A stretch of DNA of 64,000 nucleotides from an uncultured Aureispira sp. Lineage in GTDB: Bacteria > Bacteroidota > Bacteroidia > Chitinophagales > Saprospiraceae. Positions 1 through 11,735 of this stretch are shown in pieces. Positions within the stretch are counted from its first letter, which is position 1, and each line of letters opens with the position of its first letter. Position numbers and translations under genes: made by a program. The stretch covers positions 1-64,000 of the forward strand of contig CAJQOX010000069.1 in the NCBI GenBank assembly GCA_905480075.1, written 5' to 3'. Below the pieces are notes generated by a model. That model had not been told where the DNA came from and made no database searches. It was given only the letters and a program-made list of their open reading frames with translations.

Positions 1-696
1 GGGCTGTTGGAATACAGTACAGACGGCACGAACTGGCAGGACGGCAACCTGTTTACCGGACTGACTGCGGGCATCTACGATTTGATTGTTAGGGATGAAA
101 ACGGCTGTGTCGATAGCACGCAGGTAGTAGTAGAAGATGCCAATCCCTTCTTCATTACTACAATAACAGAAAACACGACCATAGAATACCTCGACAGTAT
201 GACCGTAGAAGCAATGGTCAACGACACGACAAATGTACTCTACAGCTGGACACAACTGGAAGGCACCACTATAGGACTTATAACCGACAGCAGTTACAGC
301 TTCGGTATTGCACCGGAAGAGAAAGTCAGCTACCTCTTCTCAGCCGTCAACGAATTCGGTTGCCGAGTAGACAGTATCGTCATCATCGATGTTACAAAAC
401 CAAGACGTGCCAATGCCCCGACCGCCTTTACCCCTAACGGAGACGGCGTCAATGACAACTTCTTTATACAGGGAGGCGAGAAGGTCGAGGAAGTGGTTAT
501 TTTCAGAATCTATGACCGCTGGGGCGAGTTGATGTTTGAAGGAAGGAACCTGGAGATTAACAACCCTGTACAGGGCTGGAACGGTAATTTCAGAGGCAAG
601 CCCTGTTCTTCGGGCACCTATACCTGGTATGCTGATATTCTTTTTAAAGATGACGAAACCACTCAGATTAAAGGCGATGTTATTTTGTTGAGGTAA
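1..696 (+). CDS. SprB-repeat / gliding motility-associated C-terminal (T9SS type B sorting domain) protein, 5'-truncated by the window edge
   Basis: Frame is open from base 1. 'YSTDGTNWQDGNLFTGLTAGIYDLIVRDENGCVDST' resembles a SprB repeat; C-terminus 'APTAFTPNGDGVNDNFFIQG...FRIYDRWGELMFEGRN...GWNGNFRGKPCSSGTYTWYADILFKDDETTQIKGDVILLR' is a classic type B CTD. Confidence 0.9.
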   Translation, partial: GLLEYSTDGTNWQDGNLFTGLTAGIYDLIVRDENGCVDSTQVVVEDANPFFITTITENTTIEYLDSMTVEAMVNDTTNVLYSWTQLEGTTIGLITDSSYSFGIAPEEKVSYLFSAVNEFGCRVDSIVIIDVTKPRRANAPTAFTPNGDGVNDNFFIQGGEKVEEVVIFRIYDRWGELMFEGRNLEINNPVQGWNGNFRGKPCSSGTYTWYADILFKDDETTQIKGDVILLR

Positions 697-957
697 TAAG
701 TATTATAAAAATTAGATGAATTAAGTTCATTCATCAAAGAATCTTTTTATCTTTTTCATAATCAATACTAAAATTATTGATTCGCAGGGGACGCAATATT
801 TTGCGTCCCTTACGTTTTTTACAAAAAATTAAAAAAAAGAGAAATAGAATCTTGAGGACAGAGCAGATAAAATAAATGACTTAGATTTGTATCTTTTAGT
901 TTCATTGAAATTATAATGATGTCAGATTTACTCTTAACCTCGAAAAATTATATTTTT

Positions 958-1407
958 ATGAAAGTAATAGTCTCCTTTTTATTATTAGTAATTTCTTTTA
1001 ACACTAATGCACAGACAAGATATGCTGAAAATAAAATTATTCTAAAAGATAGTATATACTGGCTGAAGTATGATATGATACCGGCAACAGGAATTGTCTA
1101 TGGAGAAAAGTCGGCTGGGGATTATTCCTATAAATTTGAATATGGGCTAAAAGACGGATTGTTGGATGGAGAATATAAATATAAATATAATAATGGGAAA
1201 TTAAGTCAGTTGGAATTTTATAAAAAAGGAATTCGTGTAGGACCTATTAAAAGGTGGTGGATGAATGGAAATATACAATTGGAAAGGTCTGCTGATTTTA
1301 ATAAATCATGGTATAAAAATGGACAGTTAAGGGAATATACTGATTATAAAAATGAACAGCCAAAGCAATGTTGGGATGAAGATGGCAATGAGACGAAATG
1401 TAAATAA
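958..1407 (+). CDS. Secreted MORN-like repeat protein (YwqK-antitoxin-like family)
   Basis: Signal peptide MKVIVSFLLLVISFNTNAQ; repeats of the type 'YNNGKLSQLEFYKKGIRVGPIKRWWMNGNIQLE..WYKNGQLREYTDYKN'. ATG at 958 preferred over the upstream ATG at 916. Confidence 0.6.
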   Translation: MKVIVSFLLLVISFNTNAQTRYAENKIILKDSIYWLKYDMIPATGIVYGEKSAGDYSYKFEYGLKDGLLDGEYKYKYNNGKLSQLEFYKKGIRVGPIKRWWMNGNIQLERSADFNKSWYKNGQLREYTDYKNEQPKQCWDEDGNETKCK

Positions 1408-1484
1408 TCCGTTCATCTTAAAATCACACAATCAAATAGTGATACTGCTTTAATAAAGCCCTTTTGTTTTCATGAAAATATAAT

Positions 1485-4400
1485 TTATTTCAAAATAACA
1501 AGCTTTTGAAATTCACTGCTTTGTTTTGTATTGCTGTTGTTGCCTTCTGCCCTGACAAAGATTTTATAGATATACACCCCTTTTCCGATTCTGTCTCCAT
1601 AATCGTCAAGACCATCCCAGTTAATATTACTTACCCGGTATCCTGTGTTCACTTCTTTGTATACCTCATGTTCGAGGGTTTTTATTAACCTGCCCGAAAC
1701 CGTGTAAATCTGAATCTGAACTTCAAGTCCCTGATTAGGTAAATTGTGTTCAAACTGAAAATTGGTGTTTGTTGTAAAGGGGGTGGGGTAATTCAATACA
1801 TGCCTGAGGGCCATATTAGCATCATTTGCGACAATAAATTCTGTAGTACCTTCTCCGGGATTGTTATAAGTATCCCAGGCTTATATATCTACATTATAAA
1901 GCCCCTGAGGTAGATTTTTTAGTTGATATATTGCTGTACCCTTTGTGAAGTCATCGATGGCCGATTCATAAAAGTTATTTAAAATATATTCATTTTCAGA
2001 AAGACCTTCGGTCAGTTTTGCTGTTAAATCATGTCCAATACCGTTCCCAACAGTATTTATTCCGTTTTCATCATACAGCTTAATCAATAATTTGGGATTG
2101 TTGTCAGTAATTCCACCTTCTGCAAATTCTTCATTATTCATATAAACCATTACTTCCGGGCCTGTATTATCCATTGATGCATTAGCAAATGTACCACCAA
2201 CAACCAATCCATTATAATAACCTGTAGCATCCTTGTCAATACCATTCTCTGCGTAGCATGTGATTTTTCCGAAACCCAATGTATAATTTATATCCCTTGG
2301 GACAACAAAGGAGATTGTAAACTTTCCATTACTTACGGTAGCCTTGCCTTTGAAAATAATTTTTTTGCGGATAAAAAAGTCATCCTTATAACTATCATCA
2401 TCATTGCCCAATGTGTAAATTTTATCTTTCTTATCAAAAACAGTTATATATAAAGTACCGTTAAACCCATTTACAATACTATTAGTATTATCAGTAATAT
2501 CTCCTGAAACAGTCACAAATTGTAAAGCACTTATAGTGTCTTGCCCTGTAACGGTATTTCCGTTAATCTGATTGATTCTCACTTTATATTTTGGGTAAGC
2601 CAAAGTCATTGTAGGGTCACCCAGCAGAGTATATTTTCTAAAATTAGCAGATAAAGGATTGCCGACGGTATTTTTTGTGTTTTGCATAACCTCTCCGATA
2701 GTCGATCTGAGTCCATTTGCTTTCCTGTCAAAAATCACTTCAAAAGTTTTTTTAACCAAATCTTCGTTTTGGTTTGCCATAACAACCCTGACAGTAGTAA
2801 AAAGAGCAATTGCTCCCCCACCGGGGTTGAGGAGTAGTAATTCAGCAGCAGACACTATATCAGGATTGTCGTGCGGGCCAAAAGTACAGGTAGCAGTTAT
2901 AAAAAGTGGCAATTTATTTTTATTGGATAAAGACTTAATATCATTGCTTGTGAAAATTTGTTCCTGAGTCCATCCGTTATCACTTCCATGTCCCAGGTAA
3001 TTGACAATAAAACTACCTTTGCCCAAAACATCCAAGAGGGCATTTTTTGCTTCAGGATAACGATTGCCACCTGAAGTACTTTCTTGTTTGAAGGCATCGA
3101 TGTAAATTTTATCAATATTATAAAGACTGTCTTCTTGTTCTGTAATAACAGAAACTTTTTCAGAACCATTAAAGTAAGAGTTGCCATCGCTGTCATCAGC
3201 AACAAAGCATATTCTGTTTTTCCAATCCTTCATAAAGGCAGGGGCACTTTCATAAGCAATTATTTTATCAACAAATATTTTTGCTTCAGAAAGGTTAGAA
3301 GCAGGAAGCCTTCCTACTGCGATATCCAAAGCACTGAAACTTGAAAATGATTCGGTTGTATCCAATAATGCAAAGTAGTCATCAGAAGTATAAGTTGTGA
3401 TGGGGTTCATAGACTCCCTTGTTTCATAAACAGGGATTAAATTTGGATTATTCTCAGTTGTCCTGCCATAGCCCAGTGATTTGTAATCAAAGGTTCCAAT
3501 CCCAAACAGCAACAAGTGAGTAAATTTATTTGTAGGGGTTTCCCGTTCATAAAGCATTCTGCAATAATCTCTGATAGCTGTAACATCAGATTTTCCTGAA
3601 GAGAATTCATTAAATATATCCTGTACGTCTATAACATCTACAGTCATGTTGCTGAAGGTGCGTCTATGCGCAGCCAAACGGTCAGCCTCATCCTTAAGGG
3701 ATGAATGGCAAATAAAAACCGCATCAGGAGGGCTGGTGATTCCATGCAAATTCTGATTTCTTACAGAACCCACTGCAACAGGTGTATAGAATTGATTATT
3801 ATCGAAGGCAACAAATTCACGTAAAACGGAAGCCTCAGCACCAAAGGAAACCGTCCCTGATCCTGTAGCAACAATTTCGATGTTATCGGGGTATGTCACA
3901 TCCCAAATGCTTACATTATTAGCATTTGAAAGTTGATAGTTAGCTGTTGTCTGACCAACCGACCTGCTATCTCTGAAAGGAAGTTGACCAAAGCTGAAAT
4001 TCAATTGACAACGCACCTGTACCGAGAGGTAATTCATCCACATATCAGCAGTTGAACTGCTATGGTTTAAAGTTATCTGTGCATTAATATTCTGACCAGA
4101 CAAAATAGTTGAGTTGCAGGGGAAGGTCAATTTTTTTGCATAGGCTGTATGAATTGAAATAGATGTTGTAGCAGTGTTAACTGTACTGATAGCACTATTG
4201 TTGAGAATCAGGTCAGCAGAACCCGTAGTCATTACCCTTACGGCAAGGTCAGATAAAACAATAACCGGTTCGTTTTCAATTCTATTATAAAAATGAAAGT
4301 TAAAAGTTCTTGTTCTGTGTTGTTGAAACAAGAACGATTCGCCGTACCATTCCCTGCCTGAAGGGGGAAGCGCAAATTCTTTTTCCATCAGATTAAATTC

Positions 4401-5363
4401 ATCTTTTTCGTGATGTGCCAAAGCGTCATAGCTTGTAGTAGAATAATTTGCAGGGGATGCTGAGGCACGTCCTGTTATACGTTTGCCATTGCTGTTAGCT
4501 ATTTTAATAAAATAGTAACTGTTATCTGTATAGGGATTAGAAGAGTGATTGAATTTTCCACAGCTTGCAAAATTGTTGAAATTCCAGGTTTTGGTACCCA
4601 CGCCATAAAATAGTATATAGTCACTTTGACCGAAACTGCCATCGGATTCGCCTTCTACAAAAATGGCATTTTCCGTCAAATCATCGACGCCTGTAACAGC
4701 CATAGATTCTCTGAGGGCATTGCCACCATTTCCAAGTACCTGTATGTTGCGGGGGTCAATATTATCAACATCAACTCCCAGGGTTTTCAGGAAGTTATAA
4801 TCCATCTTAAAAATGCCGGTATTAGGAATTGATATTTTATAAATATAACCATCAGATAATTTTGAGGATGTTGTATAGTTTCTTGATGTGCCCGATGTAT
4901 AAGGCGAAGGTTTTGGAGTTTGCGAAACCTGTAGTTCTGCACTTATTAACTTCTCATAAACACCTGTAGTCTGATTTTTTCGTATAGGAACAAAATATAC
5001 TATTCCTACTGGTTCACGACGTTCAAAAGTTACTCCGGTTTTTATATCTATATCTTCAATCCCGGAAAGATCAATTTCTGAATTATTTGTAATAGCAGTG
5101 TATTGTGTGTTTACCAGCCTTGCGCTGATATCTGAATAAGAGTTTAATTTAATTTTAGCAGACCAAATTGGTGTTTGAGGATTTATACCATTATACGAGG
5201 CATCATGGAAATACAAATAGTGAAGTATGTGGTCTTCTGTTATTTTATATTTACGCGCTTGTTCCTCCCAGTTGATGTTAATTTTTTGTGTATTAGTTTG
5301 TGCATAAATGAATGAGGAAGCAAGGAAAGGAATTAATATAGAAAAAAGGATAAAACGTATCAT
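1485..5363 (-). pseudogene. porU: Type IX secretion system sortase PorU (gingipain-like C25 peptidase), interrupted by an in-frame TAA at 1881-1883
   Basis: ORF 1881..5363 (1160 aa) carries a C25 peptidase-like region (e.g. 'FIVNYLGHGSDNGWTQEQIFTSNDI...LPLFITATCTFGPHDNPD'). ORF 1485..1814 is in the same frame; the linker after the stop reads AWDTYNNPGEGTTEFIVANDAN-MALRHVLNYPTPF..., typical of the PorU C-terminal FlgD-Ig-like region. Confidence 0.85.
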
Positions 5364-6130
5364 TGGATATGTTTTTTGAATATCAGTGCAAAAGGTATTT
5401 GCAGAAATTTATTATCAAATCGTTAAATTTATTTAATAATAAAACAGGATAAAAACACCTGTTTTTTTACATAATAAATAATTATAAGACTGGCTACTAT
5501 TGTAGATGTTACTACATAAATAATTTGATAAAAATAATATTCAAAAAATATTGTGAATTAAGAAAATTGCTGTTTGTTCTTGTTTTTTATAAATACGCTT
5601 TTAAGAAGCTGTAAAATATATAAAAAATTAAATTGTTTTGAATGGGCATTTCGAGTTAAAATCATTTTTTGTTTTTTGTGATAACTACGGGTTTTTTTCT
5701 CTTTTTTGATAAGGAAATTTTTCTTTATTTGGAAAAGAAAGACAAAGCTAAAGTTAGTATTGTTATAATTACTTAACGCAGATTTATTAGATGTGTGGAT
5801 TTGCAGATTAATAAAAATGATATTTTATGATAATATTAACAAAAATGAATATAAAATATCGGGAGGGATAGTATTTTTCATAATGCCGTTTTATACCAGC
5901 AACAGTCATGAAAAAATGGAATTAGTGTTAAAAAATAATAATATCTGACCAAATTCATTAAGTACGCATCACTTTTGAGTTTTTACACGTTAAAAACTAA
6001 AAGATAGTATTGTAGAATTTATTAAGGCCGTTAAATAAGTGTAGTTTTGCCTCACAAATGAAAAAACGGAAGAAAAACTTATTTTAATTATTTTTTTTCT
6101 TCATCAGGTCCTTAACAACATGCTTTAGAC

Positions 6131-7135
6131 ATGAAGTTTATTATCATTATACTTTTATTATTGTTTATTAATGGACGGGTATCAGCTCAGGACCCCGTTT
6201 TCAGTCAGTTCTATGCTGCCCCTATGCAGCTGAATCCGGCACTTACAGGCTTGGTTGCCGCTCCTGTTTTGACCCTTAATTACCGAAATCAATGGCCATC
6301 GATACCCAATGCCTATTCAACGTATGCTGTTTCATTCAGTCAGTATATTCCCAAAATAAACTCAGGGCTTGGTGTTCTTATTGAGGCAGATATAGCAGGA
6401 GGGGGGATATACAGCACCTATAAGGGAGGATTGTTTTATTCCTATGACATCAGATTCTCCAAAAAATTATTCATAAGAGCTGGCATAGATGCATATTTTG
6501 TTAATTCCCGGCTTTCTAATGGACAATTGGTTTTTTTAGATCAGCTTAACCCGGAGACCGGTGCAGTAGATAATAACGGTAATGTTAATCCGACAAATGA
6601 ATTTATTAACAATCAGTCTTTCAGTTACTTTGATATGGGGGCCGGTTTTTTGTTTAACAGTCCCTGGTTTCATGCAGGAGTATCTATAAAACATTTAACA
6701 ATTCCCAAAGAAAGTTTCATAAAAAAGCAGGAAGATGGTTCTGAAGAACTACCTTTGAGGATTACAATTAATATTGGTAGTGAATTTCAGCTGTCGAAAC
6801 GCAATAAAATTAAAAATAAGACGTTTTTATCACCAAACGCTTTATTTATTAAGCAGCGGGAATTTCATCAGTTAAACATTGGGGCCTATCTTCGGTATGG
6901 TTTATTTTCCGGGGGAATTTGGCTTCGGCATACTTTTACAAATACTGATGCCGTTATATTGATGGTAGGTGTACGCAAGGGTATTTTTAAAATAGGTTAT
7001 AGTTATGACTTTACAGTTTCCGGATTAGGTATGAAATCAGGAGGCGCACATGAAGTCTCAATAAGCTTTAATTTTGAAAATAAAAAACAAAAATACTCGA
7101 ACCGATACAATGATTGTCTGGAAATATTCCGGTAA
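6131..7135 (+). CDS. PorP/SprF family type IX secretion system membrane protein
   Basis: Signal peptide, then 'QDPVFSQFYAAPMQLNPALTGL...NYRNQWPSIPNAYSTYAVSFSQY', the hallmark PorP/SprF N-terminus. Confidence 0.93.
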   Translation: MKFIIIILLLLFINGRVSAQDPVFSQFYAAPMQLNPALTGLVAAPVLTLNYRNQWPSIPNAYSTYAVSFSQYIPKINSGLGVLIEADIAGGGIYSTYKGGLFYSYDIRFSKKLFIRAGIDAYFVNSRLSNGQLVFLDQLNPETGAVDNNGNVNPTNEFINNQSFSYFDMGAGFLFNSPWFHAGVSIKHLTIPKESFIKKQEDGSEELPLRITINIGSEFQLSKRNKIKNKTFLSPNALFIKQREFHQLNIGAYLRYGLFSGGIWLRHTFTNTDAVILMVGVRKGIFKIGYSYDFTVSGLGMKSGGAHEVSISFNFENKKQKYSNRYNDCLEIFR

Positions 7136-7195
7136 TTAAAAATTTTACTATATTTGTTAGCCTTTTATTCAGAACATAAAAAATATTAGTACGTA

Positions 7196-8716
7196 ATGAA
7201 GAAATTATTTTTAATTGGACTGCTTGGTGTTCTACTGATGTCGTCTTGTAACAAGAACAATGAAAAAATGGGCGGACGGTCAGAAACTACCGGCTGGGCC
7301 TATAACAGTCAGGAATGGGGAGGTTTTGAAAAACCGATGGAGTATCAGGGACAAGCCACAGGTCCGAACCTTGCCTTTATTGAAGGAGGAACCTTTAATA
7401 TGGGACAAACGGAGGAAGATGTCATGAAAGATTATCGTGGAATCCCCCGTCGTGTAACTGTTTCTTCATTTTATATTGATGAAACTGAAGTGTCAAACCT
7501 CGATTATCTTGAATTTTTATACTGGCTTCAGCGTGTACATTCAGCTATGCCACAATTGCACAGAAAAGCACTTCCGGATACCTTGGTCTGGTACGAAGAA
7601 CTTTCTTATAACGAGCCTTATGTAGAAACTTATTTCAGACACCCTGCATATATGGATTATCCTTTGGTTGGGATTTCCTGGATTCAATGTCAGGAGTATT
7701 GCAAATGGAGAACGGACCGTGTTAATGAAATGATTCTGATTGAATCCGGTAAAATTACGGCAGATCATGAAGGACAACAAGGAGAAAATAACTTTGTAAC
7801 GGAATCTTATCTCGCAGGTATCTATGAAGCAGATCCGGGTGAAAAGCCAATGGTTAGCTATAGTACAGGGGAAGAAAGGAAAGTTAGATTTGAGGATGGT
7901 ATTGTACTTCCTGATTATCGTTTGCCTTCTGAAGCAGAATGGGAATATGCTGCGCTTGCTTTGATAGGAAATCAATCCTATTCCAGAGACGAACGTATCT
8001 CAGACCGTAGAATTTATCCTTGGAATGGTACTACAGTCCGTTACCCTCAGCATGGCCCTTATCAGGGAAATATAGTTGCAAACTTTAAACGTGGCCGTGG
8101 TGATTATATGGGTATGGCGGGTGCATTGAATGATAATGCTTCTATTACGGCACCGGTACGTTCTTATATTCAAAACGATTATGGTCTCTTTAATATGGCC
8201 GGAAATGTAAATGAATGGGTTCAGGATGTTTATCGTCCTTTAACAAGCACAACGCTCAGAGATGTGGAAACTCAGGATTTAAATCCTTTCCGTGGTAATA
8301 CTTTTACTGAAATCGAATTGGATGCTGACGGTAAGCCGCAGTTAGATAATGACTCTGTTAATCCTGGTCGTTTGAAATACAAAGCCCTGGATGCTGATGA
8401 GATTGCTTCAAGAAGAAACTTTCAGTTTTCGAATGTAATCAATCATATGGATGGTGATAAACAATCTGAATCTGAATATGAGTATGGAATACATTCTTTG
8501 ATTTCTGACAAAACCCGTGTTTACAAAGGGGGCGCATGGAATGACAGAGCTTATTGGTTGTCTCCTGGTGCACGTCGTTTTCTTGAAGAAGAAAAAGCTA
8601 CTGCTTATCTTGGGTTTCGCTGTGCTATGACAAGAACAGGTTCACCTAAAGGAAATATCGCTCCTGGTGGAAATCAAATCAGAACTTCCAACAGAGGATC
8701 GAGCAGAAGATATTAA
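7196..8716 (+). CDS. gldJ: Gliding motility lipoprotein GldJ-like (formylglycine-generating enzyme-like fold)
   Basis: Lipobox LLMSSC; 'FIEGGTFNMGQTEEDVMKDYRGIPRRVTVSSFYIDETEVSNLDYLEFLYWLQRV...YPLVGISWIQCQEYCKWRTDRVNE...LGFRCAMTR'. Confidence 0.85.
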   Translation: MKKLFLIGLLGVLLMSSCNKNNEKMGGRSETTGWAYNSQEWGGFEKPMEYQGQATGPNLAFIEGGTFNMGQTEEDVMKDYRGIPRRVTVSSFYIDETEVSNLDYLEFLYWLQRVHSAMPQLHRKALPDTLVWYEELSYNEPYVETYFRHPAYMDYPLVGISWIQCQEYCKWRTDRVNEMILIESGKITADHEGQQGENNFVTESYLAGIYEADPGEKPMVSYSTGEERKVRFEDGIVLPDYRLPSEAEWEYAALALIGNQSYSRDERISDRRIYPWNGTTVRYPQHGPYQGNIVANFKRGRGDYMGMAGALNDNASITAPVRSYIQNDYGLFNMAGNVNEWVQDVYRPLTSTTLRDVETQDLNPFRGNTFTEIELDADGKPQLDNDSVNPGRLKYKALDADEIASRRNFQFSNVINHMDGDKQSESEYEYGIHSLISDKTRVYKGGAWNDRAYWLSPGARRFLEEEKATAYLGFRCAMTRTGSPKGNIAPGGNQIRTSNRGSSRRY

Positions 8717-8738
8717 GAGTTTAATTTTTATGTTCTTT

Positions 8739-8776
8739 AAAAGCCGTTCCGGATTATCCGGAACGGCTTTTTTTTG
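8739..8776 (+). terminator. Rho-independent terminator downstream of gldJ
   Basis: aaaagccgttccggat-t-atccggaacggcttttttttt: near-perfect inverted repeat followed by a T tract. Confidence 0.93.
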
Positions 8777-9162
8777 TTTATAAACCTTAGAAAGTAGTTC
8801 AGGAAAACAATATTTTTAATTATTTTATCTTCTTTCATTATGAGTAATTTAATACGGGAGAAACAAAAACAGTTAAACCTGACTATAGGGCAGATGTATC
8901 CGGGAAACAGGAGCTGCCTGTGTCTTCTGTATTTCTCTTTATGTTGTTAAAGACAGGTTGACAATGCCTGAAGGTAATTAGCAGGAAAATGTTTGCATTT
9001 CATACAAGGCAACGCCATTATTTTTAGTCATGGTATTTTTGTTTTTATAAGAAAAAATAAGTAAATTAATACAATAATAAAGAATAAAATGAAACAATTT
9101 GTTTTTATTGGAAATTTTGATTAACTTGGATAAAAACAGATAACAAGTTTGAATTTTATTTT

Positions 9163-9711
9163 ATGGACAAAAGAGTTTTTTGGGTGATAATTGAATCAAC
9201 CTTGGAAGAAAGCTGTAATGATGCTGAAATTCAGGAGAAACTGATAAAAAAACATTTGCTCAACTTTAAATTGAATGACATTTATGATTTTCAGAAAATA
9301 TGTCTGGATCTTTTAAATGGAATTTGTACTATGCCTATTCATGCTGCAGCCTTTGTGGTACATAATAGTCTTAGCCCTGATAGTTTTAAGGCTTTTGGGG
9401 GTTGGTTGATATCACAGGGCGAAGAAGCTTATATGAATGCTGTCGACGATGCAGATTCTATCTGTGATTTGTTATTTGATAGTGGTGTTCAGAAAGTAAT
9501 GAGAACTGAATTGAGTATAGATTTACTTGCTTATGAAATAGTCCGTGAGGTTTGGGCTGAAAATGAAAGGGATTTTGATAATCAGTATAAAATGCTGCTC
9601 AAAAATAGAAAAACAGAAATTTTTGATAAAGTCACAGCACCGGTAAGTTCTCAGAAAAAAAATAGATTAATGTCTTTGGTTCCAAGACTGGTTTCGGCCT
9701 TTTATTATTGA
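9163..9711 (+). CDS. DUF4240-like protein
   Basis: N-terminus 'FWVIIESTLEES...' with an all-alpha pattern and 'FKAFGGWLISQGEEAYMNAVDDADSI', resembling DUF4240 proteins. Confidence 0.55.
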   Translation: MDKRVFWVIIESTLEESCNDAEIQEKLIKKHLLNFKLNDIYDFQKICLDLLNGICTMPIHAAAFVVHNSLSPDSFKAFGGWLISQGEEAYMNAVDDADSICDLLFDSGVQKVMRTELSIDLLAYEIVREVWAENERDFDNQYKMLLKNRKTEIFDKVTAPVSSQKKNRLMSLVPRLVSAFYY

Positions 9712-9852
9712 ATTTCCACTAAAAATAAAACTCTTTACTTTTCATTAAGAATATTTTATAAGGTTTTGTATTTTTGTAGGATTCAGAATAATACATTCGA
9801 TTTTTATCTTTCTATACCTCAGGCCCTCAGGAAAAATTATTAAATAAAAAAA

Positions 9853-11703
9853 ATGACTAAAGTAAAATATACAGAAGACAATATTCGCTCACTCGATTGG
9901 AAAGAACATATACGTCTTCGCCCGGGAATGTACATTGGGAAGTTAGGAAATGGTACGGCACCGGATGATGGTATTTATATCTTGTTTAAAGAGGTTATTG
10001 ACAACTCTATTGATGAGTATATGATGGGGGCCGGAAAGAAAATAGAGATCAAACTGACGGATGATGGCATGATGACCCTAAGGGATTATGGAAGGGGGAT
10101 TCCGCTTGGTAAAGTGGTTGATTGTGTCTCAAAAATTAATACCGGTGGTAAATACGATTCGAATGCTTTTCAAAAAGCTGTTGGTCTCAATGGGGTGGGT
10201 ACAAAAGCAGTAAATGCTCTTTCTACTTATTTTAAGGTTTGTTCCTTCAGAGATGGTAAGGTTAAAACTGCCGTGTTCGAACAAGGGATTCTCCTGGAGG
10301 ACAATAAGCTGCTGAAAACAGATGAAGCGAATGGAACTTATATTGAATTCCGACCTGATATTTCAATTTTTAAAAATTATAAATTTAATAAACAATATAT
10401 TGAAGACCGAATCTGGGATTATGCCTATTTGAATGCCGGATTGAGATTCAGCTTTAATAACAAATCCTTTGTCTCAAAAAACGGATTATTTGATTTACTC
10501 TCCAAAAGAGTAGACCCTGAAAAAATCCGTTATCCCATTATTCATCTTAAGGGAGATGATATTGAATTGGCGATGACCCACGGGACTCATTTTGGGGAAC
10601 AGTACAGTTCATTTGTCAATGGGCAAAACACGACACAAGGTGGGACGCACTTGAATGCTTTCAGGACGGCTTTAGTCAAAACTATAAGAGACTTTTATGG
10701 TAAGAATTATGACGCTTCTGATATTCGTTCTGCTATAATTGCAGCTATCAGTGTCAGAGTGCAGGAACCAATTTTTGAATCACAAACCAAGACAAAACTT
10801 GGTTCTATCAATATAGGACCGAAGGGGCCGAGTGTTAATGTTTTTGTAGCTGATTTTATCAAAGAAAAACTGGATAATTTTCTTCACAAAAACCCCGAAG
10901 TTGCTTCTGCTATTCAAAATCGTATTGTTCAGTCTGAACGCGAACGTAAAGAAATTGCAGGGATAAAAAAATTGGCAAATACCCGTGCAAAAAAGGCCAA
11001 TCTTCATAACAAAAAACTAAGAGACTGCCGCCTGCATTACAACACAAATAAAGAGGGGGCAAATGAAACTATGTTGTTTATTACTGAGGGAGATTCGGCA
11101 AGTGGTTCTATTACCAAGGCAAGAAATGTACAAACTCAGGCAGTATTCAGCTTGCGTGGAAAACCTTTGAATTGTTTTAATCTCAGTAAAAAAGTAGTCT
11201 ATGAAAATGAAGAGTTCAATTTGCTTCAACATGCACTGAACATAGAAAACGGACTCGACGACCTGCGTTATAATAAAGTAATTGTTGCTACCGATGCGGA
11301 TGTCGATGGTATGCACATCCGGCTTTTATTACTTACTTTCTTCCTGCAGTTTTTTCCGGAACTTGTCATTAACGGACATCTTTATATTCTTGAGACCCCT
11401 TTGTTCAGGGTCAGGAACAAGAAAAAGACTTTCTATTGTTACAGTGAGGAAGAAAAACAAAAGTCAATGGCAGAATTGGGTAAAACGGCTGAAGTTACCC
11501 GATTTAAGGGACTGGGTGAGATTTCCCCGGATGAATTCGGACAGTTTATTGGTGAAGACATTCATCTTGAACCTGTACAAATGAGTGCCTCTGCTGATAT
11601 TGATAAATTATTGTCTTATTATATGGGCAAAAATACGGCAGACCGTCAGATGAATATCATTCAGAATCTGCGAGTGGAAAAGGATGAGATTGAAGCCGCT
11701 TAG
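9853..11703 (+). CDS. parE: DNA topoisomerase IV subunit B (type IIA topoisomerase ATPase/TOPRIM subunit)
   Basis: GHKL ATPase '[12 protein letters not shown]...EVIDNSIDE', '[45 protein letters not shown]'; TOPRIM '[12 protein letters not shown]...LRGKPLNCF...[22 protein letters not shown]'. Confidence 0.93.
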   Translation: MTKVKYTEDNIRSLDWKEHIRLRPGMYIGKLGNGTAPDDGIYILFKEVIDNSIDEYMMGAGKKIEIKLTDDGMMTLRDYGRGIPLGKVVDCVSKINTGGKYDSNAFQKAVGLNGVGTKAVNALSTYFKVCSFRDGKVKTAVFEQGILLEDNKLLKTDEANGTYIEFRPDISIFKNYKFNKQYIEDRIWDYAYLNAGLRFSFNNKSFVSKNGLFDLLSKRVDPEKIRYPIIHLKGDDIELAMTHGTHFGEQYSSFVNGQNTTQGGTHLNAFRTALVKTIRDFYGKNYDASDIRSAIIAAISVRVQEPIFESQTKTKLGSINIGPKGPSVNVFVADFIKEKLDNFLHKNPEVASAIQNRIVQSERERKEIAGIKKLANTRAKKANLHNKKLRDCRLHYNTNKEGANETMLFITEGDSASGSITKARNVQTQAVFSLRGKPLNCFNLSKKVVYENEEFNLLQHALNIENGLDDLRYNKVIVATDADVDGMHIRLLLLTFFLQFFPELVINGHLYILETPLFRVRNKKKTFYCYSEEEKQKSMAELGKTAEVTRFKGLGEISPDEFGQFIGEDIHLEPVQMSASADIDKLLSYYMGKNTADRQMNIIQNLRVEKDEIEAA

Positions 11704-11735
11704 ATAGTAGTATTTTTACTTTTATCTCCCGTTGA

